A stretch of 13,733 nt of DNA, taken from the NCBI GenBank assembly GCA_035500455.1, contig DATJXG010000311.1, positions 1 through 13,733 of the forward strand, read 5' to 3'. The position numbers and the translations under genes were made by a program. Positions 1 through 7,476 of the stretch are shown here, one piece after another. Under the pieces are notes generated by a model. The model saw only the letters and a program-made list of their open reading frames with translations. It ran no database searches and had not been told where the DNA came from. The stretch is from DATJXG01 sp035500455. Its GTDB lineage: Bacteria; Acidobacteriota; Terriglobia; Terriglobales; Acidobacteriaceae. Position 1 is the stretch's first letter; each line of letters opens with the position of its first letter.

Positions 1-692
1 ATGGCAGCGACCGCCTGCAGCTCACCTATTCCACGGCGGCGACTCTGCCGCGCTGGTCTCCCGATGGCAGCAAGATCGCCTTTGTCTCCGCAGTGTGGGG
101 AAAGCCGTGGAAGATTTTCATCGTCTCGGCGCAGGGCGGCACGCCGCAGGAAGTGGTGGAGGAGAACCGCAACGAAGTGGACGCGGACTGGTCGCCGGAT
201 GGAAATCAACTGGTGTTTGGCCGCGACTCTCAGCTGTCCGACACCGAGTCGCTTCAGATCCAGCTGTTCGACCTCCGCACCGGCCAGCTCTCAGCCATTC
301 CCGGATCTGACGGGCTCTTCAGTCCGCGCTGGTCGCCGGATGGGCGCTATCTGGCGGCGCAGTCTTCCGACTCCCGCTTGATCGAACTCTTCGATTTTCA
401 AAACGGCCAGTGGTCCACATGGTTTGAGGCGACCGAGGGCTCCGTAGGCTATCCCACATGGGCAAATGACAGCCAGTCACTCTACTTCACCACCTTCCAG
501 ACCAGCCAACCGTCCTTGCAGCGGATTCGGCTGGGCCAGAGCCGTCCCGAGATGGTGGTGGATTTCACCGGCCTCCGCCGCTATGGCCAGAAATGGGGCG
601 TATGGACGGGCGTAACCCCGCAGGGCGATGGTCTGGTCGTGCGCGATGTGAGCACCCAGGAAATCTATGCCCTGGATGTGGACCTGCCGTAG
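1..692 (+). CDS. PD40/TolB-like beta-propeller protein, C-terminal part (5'-truncated by window edge)
   Basis: The reading frame is open from base 3 to the TAG at 690-692 and has no convincing start inside the window, so this is the C-terminal 229 codons of a longer gene. Four WD40-like PD40 blade motifs are visible: PRWSPDGSKIAF (about base 48), ADWSPDGNQLVF (about 183), PRWSPDGRYLAA (about 321) and a weaker PTWANDSQSLYF (about 456). Such repeats build TolB-type beta-propellers. Proteins ending in this kind of blade series, with a tail like the RDVSTQEIYALD seen here, are in my recollection common in acidobacteria as the sensor half of winged-helix (CadC-like) regulators or Ser/Thr kinases. 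The N-terminal effector domain that would decide between these is outside the window. The propeller assignment is solid; the role is unknown. Confidence 0.85.
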   Translation, partial: GSDRLQLTYSTAATLPRWSPDGSKIAFVSAVWGKPWKIFIVSAQGGTPQEVVEENRNEVDADWSPDGNQLVFGRDSQLSDTESLQIQLFDLRTGQLSAIPGSDGLFSPRWSPDGRYLAAQSSDSRLIELFDFQNGQWSTWFEATEGSVGYPTWANDSQSLYFTTFQTSQPSLQRIRLGQSRPEMVVDFTGLRRYGQKWGVWTGVTPQGDGLVVRDVSTQEIYALDVDLP

Positions 693-822
693 CTGCCTTA
701 ATCCAATGCAGGACGGCTGGCGGCTCCTCTCTGAGATAGCCCGATTGGGCCATTCCCCGGAACGCGCCGCATTGCTAGATTGTGCTTGAGCAGTTTTCGG
801 GGGAGGGCTGTTCGACGAACGT

Positions 823-856
823 CCCACGACTCTTTGAGTCTGGGGCGTTTTGTTTT
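823..856 (+). terminator. Terminator-like hairpin with T-rich tail
   Basis: Bases 823-832 (CCCACGACTC) pair with 836-845 (GAGTCTGGGG) around a TTT loop. There is one G-U wobble and one mismatch in a ten-base stem. A T-rich run, TTTTGTTTT, follows at 848-856. This is the form of a Rho-independent terminator for plus-strand transcription. It lies about 130 bases after the stop of the PD40 gene, which is far for a simple terminator, so the assignment to that gene is inference. Confidence 0.5.
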
Positions 857-930
857 GGGGCGTCCGCCACCCCTATTGCTGGCTTCAACCTTCCATATCC
901 AAGCCGCCTACGAGATTGCCTATAACCCCG

Positions 931-947
931 CTTCGCTTTGCGCGAAG
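931..947. repeat. Perfect 6-bp hairpin upstream of the small HTH-like ORF
   Basis: CTTCGC at 931-936 and GCGAAG at 942-947 form a perfect six-base stem with a five-base loop. It sits about 40 bases upstream of the ATG at 987, where an operator or an overlapping promoter could lie. No function can be read from it, and a stem this short is expected by chance in a GC-rich region. Confidence 0.25.
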
Positions 948-972
948 TGAACCGGCGTCCCTAAGCGTGGTC

Positions 973-978
973 TATCAT
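973..978 (+). promoter_or_regulatory. Possible -10 element (TATCAT), near-leaderless start
   Basis: TATCAT at 973-978 matches the -10 hexamer TATAAT at five of six positions and lies eight bases before the ATG at 987. Transcription would start at or within two or three bases of the start codon. That fits the absence of a Shine-Dalgarno sequence before this ORF. No good -35 element is present. The same arrangement occurs before the gene at 9718. Confidence 0.3.
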
Positions 979-986
979 TACGATGC

Positions 987-1238
987 ATGGGACACCCAAT
1001 TAAGGTCGATAACAGCCGGCCAGCCACAGTGCGGGACACCGCCCGGACGCTTGGAGTCTCCAAGGCGCGCACCGATGAACTCGTTCGAGAAGTACGACGA
1101 ATGGTTTACCGGGACACAGCGACTGGGCGATTCGTAATCCGGGCTGGGAAACTGAGAAAGACCGCTTCCAGCGGCTCCCGCAATGCCAGCACGAAGGTCC
1201 ACAACGCGAACTCGAAGGCCGCCAAAGCCTCGCGTTAG
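987..1238 (+). CDS. Small basic HTH-like protein (83 aa), hypothetical
   Basis: This short ORF encodes 83 residues. The segment ATVRDTARTLGVSKARTDELVREV (residues 13-36) has the pattern of a helix-turn-helix: a hydrophobic helix, a glycine turn at G23, then a polar recognition-like helix. The C-terminal 30 residues are strongly basic and low in complexity (RAGKLRKTASSG then SKAAKASR), which suits nucleic-acid binding. The ATG at 987 is preferred because a TATCAT box lies eight bases upstream; there is no Shine-Dalgarno sequence, and an ATG at 983 in another frame closes after six codons. It ends in TAG at 1236-1238, and the next codon opens the reading frame of the broken TIR/NDT-like gene in the same phase. 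A role as the regulator or antitoxin-like partner of that gene is inference from position only. Confidence 0.5.
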   Translation: MGHPIKVDNSRPATVRDTARTLGVSKARTDELVREVRRMVYRDTATGRFVIRAGKLRKTASSGSRNASTKVHNANSKAAKASR

Positions 1239-1828
1239 TCCGGGATCGGTATCCTCAACCTCCCGTATGACGCGGGCTTCGAGAATCTCCTGCTGGCTTA
1301 CATTGCCGCCATCAGTTCCTTCGGATTGACTCCTCGCGCAACTTTGGAAATACCCTTTGGCCAGCGCCGCCTTGACCGCATCCTCACCCTGATTCAGCAA
1401 TCCCAATATTCGATCCATGATCTCTCACGGGTACAACTCGACCGCCGGCTGCCTAGAACGCCCCGCTTCAACATGGCGTTTGAACTGGGGATTACCGTGG
1501 CGTTGGAGAAAACTGTGCTTCGGGATCACGCCTGGGTGGTTTGCGAATCCGTGCGATATCGCATCAGTAAGTCTTTGAGTGATCTGGACGGTACGGATGC
1601 CTATATTCACGATGGAACGATCAAGGCGTGTTTCGCGAGGTGGGGAACGCCTTCGTGGGAAGCAATCGCCAACCGACAGTCACCGAAATGATGCAGATTT
1701 ACCGGGTACTCCGAGCACAATTCAGGCAGATCTTGCGAAGAGCTGGAGCGCGAGATGCGTTCAATGCAAGAGTATTTAAGGAACTCTGCGTCTTAGCCAG
1801 TACCGCCGCGGATGAATTATCGATTTAG
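1239..1828 (+). pseudogene. Disrupted TIR/nucleoside-deoxyribosyltransferase-like domain gene
   Basis: Frame 3 runs open from 1239 to 1691 and reads as a conserved-looking alpha/beta domain: ILNLPYDAGFENLLLAYIAA, then RRLDRILTLIQQ, then YSIHDLSR (about base 1407), then PRFNMAFELGITVALEK (about 1461). A strand ending in HDLSR followed by an N.xFELG helix is the layout of nucleoside 2-deoxyribosyltransferase and TIR-like nucleotide-binding proteins, which often carry the catalytic Glu in that ELG position. From about 1615-1625 the sensible protein continues in frame 2 (QGVFREVGNAFVGSNRQPTVTE and on to the TAG at 1826-1828), so one base has been lost near 1615-1625. The region also lacks any ATG, GTG or TTG before the domain begins: the codon before 1239 is the TAG of the upstream ORF. 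I read it as a decayed gene. A sequencing error could explain the frameshift but not the absent start. Confidence 0.7.
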
Positions 1829-1901
1829 CAGGCCGCGTTTACGACCGCAGTTTTCCTGAATGCATAACTTCTCAGGCCGATAACGTCGCGCGGCGGCGGA
1901 A

Positions 1902-3212
1902 CTACCTTGCATCCCCTGGGTCCTTCACCCTCTGCATCAACACCGCCGCCACCACCATGAACCCACCCCCCGCCACCACGGCCGCAACCCGGTTGTTATT
2001 CAGCAGGTGATTCATAATCCAGCCAAAGAACAGCGAAGCCAGAATCTCCGGAATCACAATAAAGAAGTTGAAAATTCCCATGTACACTCCAACCCGCGCC
2101 GCCGGCAGTGACGCCGCCAGCACGGCGTAAGGCATGGCCAGCGTGCTGGCCCAGGCAATGCCCACACCCGCCATGGGCAAAAGCAGCAGATATTTCTCGT
2201 GAATCATCAGCACTGAGATCAACCCCGCGCCGCCGCACAGCAGGCAGAGGCTGTGGGCATGCTTCCGCCCGACCGCCCGCGCCAGCCCCGGAAGCACGAA
2301 TGAAAAGAAGAAGCACACCGCGGAATACGCCGCAAAACAGATTCCTCCCCACTCGATGCCAGCGCTGTAGATGGGCGAGTTCTGGTCGGGCGCGGCAAAC
2401 ACGTTGCGCGCCACCGCCACCGGAAAGTACAGCCACATGCAGAACAGCCCCAGCCAGGTAAGCAACTGCACCGGCGCCAGCTGCCGCATAGTCTGCGGCA
2501 TGGCGGCGATCGCCGCAAAAATCTCCCGCGCATTTTCCCCCAGTCCTTTCCGCTGCGATTTTGCACGGCGGAAAGCTTCCAGATCATCCGGCGGATACTC
2601 GCTGGTCGTAAAGATCGTCCACAAAACCGCGCCCAGAAACGCCGCGGCCCCCAGATAAAACGAAAGCCGTACCGTATAAGGAATGGCTTGGACCTGGCCC
2701 GCCGCCTCCTGGGCGTGAAACAAATTCGTCAGCAGCCACGGCAGCGCCGAAGCCACCACCGCTCCCAACCCGATAAACAGGCTCTGCATGGCGAAGCCGC
2801 TGGTGCGCTGGCTCTCCGGCAGCAGATCGGCGACGAACGCCCGGAACGGCTCCATGCTGATGTTGATGGAAGCGTCCAGCACCCACAGCAGCCCCGCGGC
2901 CATCCACAGCGCCGAGCAGCGCGGCATCAGCACCAGCGCCAGCGAACTCAGAATCGCTCCCGCCAGAAAATACGGCCGCCTCCTCCCCAGCCGCCCCCAG
3001 GTGCGATCACTCGCGTGCCCGATGATGGGCTGCACGATCAATCCCGTAAGCGGCGCCGCGAGCCACAGGATGGGAATCTGGTCCGCCCGTGCTCCCAGGT
3101 ATTCGTAGATGGCGCTCATGTTGGCCATCTGCAGGGCCCAGCCAAACTGGATCCCCAGAAACCCAAAACTCATGTTCCAGATCTGCCAGAAACTCCGTGG
3201 CGGCTTGTCCAT
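1902..3212 (-). CDS. MFS transporter, GPH/SLC45-like sugar:cation symporter type
   Basis: A 436-residue integral membrane protein of normal length for a 12-helix major facilitator. The cytoplasmic loop between helices 2 and 3 reads ASDRTWGRLGRRRPYFLAG (residues 67-85). This is the RWGRRRP-type motif that marks the glycoside/sucrose-transporting GPH and SLC45 group within the MFS. Helix 1 follows a short N-terminus (FWQIWNMSFGFLGIQFGWAL), and an FRAFVADLLPESQR segment (about residues 123-136) is also typical. Members move disaccharides or other glycosides with protons or sodium across the inner membrane; the substrate here cannot be told. The ATG at 3212 sits 30 bases downstream of a plausible promoter, but its Shine-Dalgarno is weak. 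The gene stands alone, converging on the broken gene at 1239-1828 with a 73-base gap. Confidence 0.88.
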   Translation of the reverse strand: MDKPPRSFWQIWNMSFGFLGIQFGWALQMANMSAIYEYLGARADQIPILWLAAPLTGLIVQPIIGHASDRTWGRLGRRRPYFLAGAILSSLALVLMPRCSALWMAAGLLWVLDASINISMEPFRAFVADLLPESQRTSGFAMQSLFIGLGAVVASALPWLLTNLFHAQEAAGQVQAIPYTVRLSFYLGAAAFLGAVLWTIFTTSEYPPDDLEAFRRAKSQRKGLGENAREIFAAIAAMPQTMRQLAPVQLLTWLGLFCMWLYFPVAVARNVFAAPDQNSPIYSAGIEWGGICFAAYSAVCFFFSFVLPGLARAVGRKHAHSLCLLCGGAGLISVLMIHEKYLLLLPMAGVGIAWASTLAMPYAVLAASLPAARVGVYMGIFNFFIVIPEILASLFFGWIMNHLLNNNRVAAVVAGGGFMVVAAVLMQRVKDPGDAR

Positions 3213-3248
3213 AGGTCAACTCGCGGGTAACGCGCAAACGCGCGCAGC

Positions 3249-3277
3249 ATTATCTCCAACCCGAACTGATTTGTCTC
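3249..3277 (-). promoter_or_regulatory. Sigma-70-like promoter of the MFS gene
   Basis: On the minus strand GAGACA (plus positions 3272-3277) is followed after 17 bases by GATAAT (plus 3249-3254). They match TTGACA and TATAAT at four and five positions, with ideal spacing. Transcription would start near 3242, giving a leader of about 30 bases before the ATG at 3212. Confidence 0.45.
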
Positions 3278-3330
3278 TGAAAGTTTTCCAGCCAGCAAAC
3301 CCATGCAGGGAGGGGCTTGCCAAGCCTGCC

Positions 3331-3562
3331 CTGAGAGACTTTTTGTGGTTCAACGACAATTAGGTCCTGTCATCCTGAGCGGAGCGAAGGACCCCATGCA
3401 CGCCTCGAGCGGCAGAGACCCCGCCAGGCATTTCCTCGGTGCTCCATCCGGCGCGCACAAGAGAATGCCTCGAAGCGCCGCCGCAGATCGACGCGGACGT
3501 GGGGTGCTTCGCTTCGATCAGCATGACAGTTCAGTTGAGTCTCCTGGCAAAAAGTCACACAC
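3331..3562. repeat. MITE-like long imperfect inverted repeat, about 230 bp, non-coding
   Basis: Left arm 3367-3396 and the reverse complement of right arm 3500-3529 agree at 26 of 30 positions; both begin CTGTCAT and end with ACCCCA. Outside these arms a second matched pair is visible: GACTTTTTG at 3337-3345 and CAAAAAGTC at 3548-3556. Inside them there are smaller matches, for example AGGCATTTCCTC against GAGAATGCCT. The whole stretch could fold into one long, interrupted hairpin. It carries no credible ORF. The outer motif (a TCATCCTGAGCGGAGCGAAGGA type of sequence) resembles a repeat I recall as widespread between genes in acidobacterial and other soil genomes. It lies between the divergent MFS and S53 genes. 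No clear target-site duplication was found. Confidence 0.6.
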
Positions 3563-3775
3563 TCTGAACGAAGAGCAAGGGTCCAGCGAGCGAAGCCAGC
3601 CTAGCGCCACGCTATACCCAACTAAGCATTCCCCAAGTTTCCCCCCGCAGTTACTCCCGTCACCCCAAACCCCCTATAGTCCGCGCCCATGGCGCCGATG
3701 GCAAGGGTAGGCCGCAATCGGCCCGGGGGAGACGTGTCACTGCTCGTCTTCTCCAGTCAGGTTTCAGAGGAGTTT
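3563..3775 (+). promoter_or_regulatory. Upstream region of the S53 protease gene with a possible -10 (TATAGT)
   Basis: This non-coding stretch separates the inverted repeat from the protease start. TATAGT at 3675-3680 matches five of six positions of the -10 consensus and would give a leader of about 90 bases. The best upstream hexamer, TTACTC at 3651-3656, is a poor -35, so the promoter is tentative. An AGAGGAG ribosome-binding site at 3766-3772 lies just before the ATG at 3776 and decides that start over the in-frame ATG at 3689, which has no such site. Confidence 0.3.
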
Positions 3776-6700
3776 ATGCGCCGTATTATCTTTTTCTTAT
3801 TCTTTCAAGCTCTGTTCCTTACTACTTTCCTGATTCCCGCAACCGCCCAGTCCTACGACGAGTCCACCAGCCCCCTGCTCGCCCACCCTCGCGACCGCGT
3901 CACCGCCACCGTCGATGAACAGCGCCGCATCCTGCTTCCCGGCAACCGCCACCCCCTGGCCCGCGCCGAGTATGACCGCGGCGCGGTGCTCTCCTCCTTC
4001 CGCATGGACCACATGATCCTCACCCTCAAGCCTGACCCCGCCCAGCAGCAGGCGCTCGACGAATTAGTCGCCGCCCAGCACGATCCCGACTCGCCTTACT
4101 ATCATCAGTGGCTCACCCCCCAGAGCTACGGAGAACAGTTCGGAATTTCCGAGGATGACTTGGCGCAGGTCACCGCCTGGCTGCAGGAACATGGCATGAC
4201 CATCAATGAAGTCACCGCCGGCCGCCGCGCCATCGTCTTCAGCGGCACCGCCGGCCAGGTCGGCGCCGCCTTCCACACCCAGATTCACAGCTATCGCATC
4301 GGCGCCGCGCTTCACCACGCCAACTCTACCGATCCCGAAATTCCCCAGGCCCTGGCCGGCGTGGTGGGTGGCGTCGTCTCGCTGCACGACTTCCGCACTC
4401 AGGCCCAGCACCGTCCCTTCGTTCAACTCAACCGGCCGGCGCCGTCGTTCACCAGCGGCGGCAGCCATTACCTCGCCCCCGCCGATTTCGCCACCATCTA
4501 CAACCTGGGGCCGCTCTATCAGCAATCCATCACCGGAACAGGACAAAGTGTCGCCATCGTCGGCCGCATCAATATCAACCTCTCAGACGTGCGCACCTTC
4601 CGCAGTTCCTTCGGCCTTCCCGCCAACGATCCCCAGATCATCGTCAATGGTACCGACCCCGGAATCTGGGATTCCGGCGAAGAAGTCGAGGCCGATCTCG
4701 ACGTGGAATGGTCGGGCGCGGTAGCTAAAAACGCCGCCATCAAGTTCGTTGTCTCGGCTTCCACCTACTCCAGCGACGGCGTCTATCTTTCCGCCCAGTA
4801 CATCGTCAACCACAACCTGGCGCCGGTCATGAGCACGAGCTTTGGCGCGTGTGAAGCCGCGCTCGGCGCCTCGGGCAACAGTTTTATCAATTCCCTCTGG
4901 CAGCAGGCGGCGGCCGAAGGCATTACCGTTTTCGTCTCCTCCGGAGACAGCGGGGCCGCGGGCTGCGACAGTTCTTCCGCCACCACCGCAACTCATGGGC
5001 TCGGCATCAACGGACTCTGCTCCAGCCCTTACAGTGTTTGCGTCGGAGGTACCCAGTTCAATGACGCCGGCAACCCCGGCCTCTATTGGGCCTCGTCCAA
5101 TACCGCGGGCTCGCAGGGTTCAGCGTTGAGCTACATTCCCGAGACCGTGTGGAACGAAAGCGGAGGCTCCGGCTTGTGGTCAAGCGGAGGCGGAGCCAGC
5201 ATCACTTATGCCAAGCCTTCCTGGCAGGTCGGCACCGGTGTTCCCGGCGACGGAAAACGTGACGTTCCCGATGTCTCTCTGACCGCCGCCGGGCATGATG
5301 GCTATCTCATCGAAATGAGCGGCAGCCTCGGGGTGGTGGGAGGAACCTCGGCCGCATCGCCGTCCTTCGCCGGCCTGATGGCCCTGGTAGTCCAGAGCAC
5401 CGGATCGCCCCAGGGCAACGCCAACACCGCCTTCTATTCGCTCGCCTCCAGACAGCAGTCGGGAGGCGCGGCGATTTTTCACGACACCGCCAGCGGCAGC
5501 AATAGCGTACCCGGACTCACCGGCTTCAACGCCGGCGCGGGATACGACCTCGCCACCGGCCTCGGCTCCGTGGACGCAAACCTGCTCGCCACTCACTGGG
5601 GCGATGCCGGCTCCGTCCCTGCCCTGCAATTCAGCGGCGCCTCCAATTCCTTGACGGTGCCTGTGGCAGGCAGTAACGCTCTCAATTTGAGCGCTACCGT
5701 GAGCGGCGGTTTCAATTCCGCCGTCACGCTCTCCGCCACTGGCTTGCCCGCGGGCGTCACCGCTTCCTTCAATCCCTCCAGCCTTGCCGCTCCAGGATCG
5801 GGGTCGGCTGTGCTTACTCTCTTCGCCTCCAGCGGCGCCAGAACCGGCAGCTACTCCGCGAGTGTGGTGGCGGCCGGCGGAGGACTCACCAAGAACGTGC
5901 CCCTCACCGTGGTTGTCAACTTGCCTCCCTCGTTTACCTTTGCAGGATCGCCCACATCCTTCACGCTCCTCCCCTCCAAGCCCGCATCCATGACCCTTAC
6001 TACTACGGTGAACGCCACCTTAAAATCCGTGATCAGCCTGAGTGTCTCCGGCCTGCCTGCGGGCGTGACTGCCAAATTCTCCCGTACTTCCATCCCCTCG
6101 CCAGGATCCGGCACCAGCACCTTCACTATGACCGCTTCCACCAGCGCGGTCCCCGGCACCTACACGGCGGTGATTACCGCGGCGGGCGCCGGCATCGTAC
6201 ACACGGTGCCCCTGACGGTGAACGTTGCCGGCTTCACCCTCTCCGGGTCAGCCAGCGTTGCGGCCGCTCCGGGCACCAGGGGAACCGCCACATTCACCAC
6301 TCATGCGGTGGGCGGTTTCAGCTCAGCCGTGGCGTTTTCGCTCTCGGGCGCACCCGCCGGAGTGACCGCTGCCTTTAGCCCCGCGAGCATCGCTGGGGGA
6401 TCGGGCACCACCATCTTGACCCTGACCTCCGCTACCAGCGCCACTCCCGGCATTTATTCAGGCCGAGTCACCGCGACCGGCGCCGGCATCACTCGCACTC
6501 TATCGATAACCCTAAGCGTCCCCTCTTTCACCCTTTCCGGCGCGCCCGCCACCTCGTCGGTCAAACCAGGAGCCACCGCCGTCATTACTCTGAACACTCG
6601 TCTCGCAGGTGGATTCAACTCCGCCGTGACCTTCTCCGCGTCGGGCTTGCCCGGCGGAGTGACGGCGAGTTTCAATCCGCCAACCATCGGCGCCCCGGGA

Positions 6701-7129
6701 TCAGGCGCCGCCGTCCTGACCCTCACCGCTACCTCCTCGGCAACTCCAAGCACTTACACCATTGTTATAGCCGCCAGCGGCGGCGGCATCACCCGCTCGC
6801 AAACCACCAAACTCAACGTTCCCACCTTTACCCTCGCCGCCAGTCCGGGCAGTGTCTCCCTGGCGCCGGGCGCCAAAGGATCGGTCGCCCTCACTACTCG
6901 CGGCCTGGGAGGCTTCAGTTCTTCCATCGCGCTCTCCGTCTCTGGCCTACCGGCCGGCGTAACCGTAAGTCTCGCGCCCGGAAGCGTGGCCGCGCCTGGG
7001 AACGGCAGCATCAAGCTGACCCTGACTCGCGGGTCAACCGCCCAGGTCTCCGTCTCAACCCTCACTCTGATCGCAACCGGCGGCGGCACCGTAAAAACCA
7101 CGAACCTGACCCTGAGTGTGACCAGATGA
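3776..7129 (+). CDS. Secreted S53 (sedolisin/kumamolisin-type) endopeptidase with five C-terminal Ig-like repeats
   Basis: The protein has 1117 residues from the ATG at 3776, which has an AGAGGAG site upstream and begins a clear signal peptide (MRRIIFFLFFQALFLTTFLIP, cleavage near residue 25 after ATAQ). An activation prodomain follows (about 30-205, with YYHQWLTPQSYGEQFGIS at 108-125). The peptidase domain covers about 230-610. Its S53 catalytic residues are all present: E305 and D309 in EADLD, oxyanion-hole D391 in SSGDSGAAG, and nucleophile S525 in GGTSAASP. The GYDLATGLG segment (589-597) belongs to the usual calcium-site region. From about 616 to 1115 come five repeats of about 98 residues, each with an SGLPAGVTASF-type core and a GT.T.T.T.A..GG end. 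Family members are acid-active serine-carboxyl proteases that remove their own prodomain after export. The repeats probably serve adhesion or spacing. The gene is monocistronic and fully intact. Confidence 0.93.
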   Translation: MRRIIFFLFFQALFLTTFLIPATAQSYDESTSPLLAHPRDRVTATVDEQRRILLPGNRHPLARAEYDRGAVLSSFRMDHMILTLKPDPAQQQALDELVAAQHDPDSPYYHQWLTPQSYGEQFGISEDDLAQVTAWLQEHGMTINEVTAGRRAIVFSGTAGQVGAAFHTQIHSYRIGAALHHANSTDPEIPQALAGVVGGVVSLHDFRTQAQHRPFVQLNRPAPSFTSGGSHYLAPADFATIYNLGPLYQQSITGTGQSVAIVGRININLSDVRTFRSSFGLPANDPQIIVNGTDPGIWDSGEEVEADLDVEWSGAVAKNAAIKFVVSASTYSSDGVYLSAQYIVNHNLAPVMSTSFGACEAALGASGNSFINSLWQQAAAEGITVFVSSGDSGAAGCDSSSATTATHGLGINGLCSSPYSVCVGGTQFNDAGNPGLYWASSNTAGSQGSALSYIPETVWNESGGSGLWSSGGGASITYAKPSWQVGTGVPGDGKRDVPDVSLTAAGHDGYLIEMSGSLGVVGGTSAASPSFAGLMALVVQSTGSPQGNANTAFYSLASRQQSGGAAIFHDTASGSNSVPGLTGFNAGAGYDLATGLGSVDANLLATHWGDAGSVPALQFSGASNSLTVPVAGSNALNLSATVSGGFNSAVTLSATGLPAGVTASFNPSSLAAPGSGSAVLTLFASSGARTGSYSASVVAAGGGLTKNVPLTVVVNLPPSFTFAGSPTSFTLLPSKPASMTLTTTVNATLKSVISLSVSGLPAGVTAKFSRTSIPSPGSGTSTFTMTASTSAVPGTYTAVITAAGAGIVHTVPLTVNVAGFTLSGSASVAAAPGTRGTATFTTHAVGGFSSAVAFSLSGAPAGVTAAFSPASIAGGSGTTILTLTSATSATPGIYSGRVTATGAGITRTLSITLSVPSFTLSGAPATSSVKPGATAVITLNTRLAGGFNSAVTFSASGLPGGVTASFNPPTIGAPGSGAAVLTLTATSSATPSTYTIVIAASGGGITRSQTTKLNVPTFTLAASPGSVSLAPGAKGSVALTTRGLGGFSSSIALSVSGLPAGVTVSLAPGSVAAPGNGSIKLTLTRGSTAQVSVSTLTLIATGGGTVKTTNLTLSVTR

Positions 7130-7195
7130 GCGAAGAGCAGCGAGGCGGCGCAAGAGTGCGGCCCAGGGAGACTGCCTGAAAACTCTGATCCGTAT

Positions 7196-7274
7196 AGATT
7201 TTGGGTAGTGGGCGGTTTTGAAAATAGAGGTTTCTTCTTTGCTTATTCAAAACTGCCCACTACCAGATTTTGGG
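7196..7274. repeat. Palindromic element with 19-bp arms flanked by 10-bp direct repeats
   Basis: GGTAGTGGGCGGTTTTGAA at 7204-7222 is complementary to TTCAAAACTGCCCACTACC at 7246-7264 at 18 of 19 positions, with a 23-base T-rich loop. AGATTTTGGG occurs perfectly at 7196-7205 and again at 7265-7274, directly bordering the palindrome and overlapping its left arm by two bases. A palindrome between direct repeats is the expected trace of a small transposed element with a target-site duplication. It could also end transcription of the S53 gene, although no T-run follows the stem. Confidence 0.6.
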
Positions 7275-7378
7275 AAGGCTCGACTTCCTGTGATATGAAC
7301 GTTGCTCTCCCGGCGACTTTCTCCATAGCCTCCTTAGGGCCCACCGCCCCGGGCACCACTCGACCTGAACCCCATGCC

Positions 7379-7405
7379 CCTCTGCGTTCTTTGCGATCTC
7401 TGCGG
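7379..7405. repeat. Degenerate 9-bp tandem array, CTCTGCG type
   Basis: Three imperfect nine-base units stand in a row: CCTCTGCGT, TCTTTGCGA and TCTCTGCGG, followed by TGA. On the minus strand the pattern reads as CGCAGAGA-type units. I recall similar short arrays of CTCTGCG/CGCAGAG in the gaps of many environmental bacterial genomes. This array lies about 70 bases downstream of the BaiN stop codon. Confidence 0.5.
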
Positions 7406-7476
7406 TGATAAAACCTGCCGCAGGCACACAAAAGACGCAAACAACCGCAATCTCTCCATGCTTCCTCTGAGTCGCT

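Larger units (their letters stand above)
7130..7476. other. Non-coding gap between convergent S53 and BaiN genes, rich in repeats
   Basis: The 347 bases between the two stop codons contain no ORF with credible coding character. They hold the palindrome with direct repeats at 7196-7274 and the nine-base tandem array at 7379-7405, listed separately. The palindrome is the only strong candidate for a shared terminator of the two convergent genes. I see nothing else in the remaining bases. Confidence 0.6.

Noticed and set aside
477..827. 116-residue minus-strand open frame
   Set aside because: It mostly overlaps the PD40 gene in antisense and shows no domain or ribosome-binding site.
3303..3710. 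135-residue plus-strand open frame between the MFS and S53 genes
   Set aside because: It lies over the long inverted repeat and its translation is low-complexity, with no ribosome-binding site; the repeat explains the sequence better.
3689..3775. 29-codon N-terminal extension of the S53 protease
   Set aside because: The ATG at 3689 lacks a ribosome-binding site and would bury the signal peptide; the ATG at 3776 has AGAGGAG upstream and starts directly with the signal sequence.
4064..7101. Several minus-strand open frames of 60-160 residues
   Set aside because: All are antisense to the S53 gene and mirror its Ala, Gly and Thr-rich codons; none shows a motif or a start signal.
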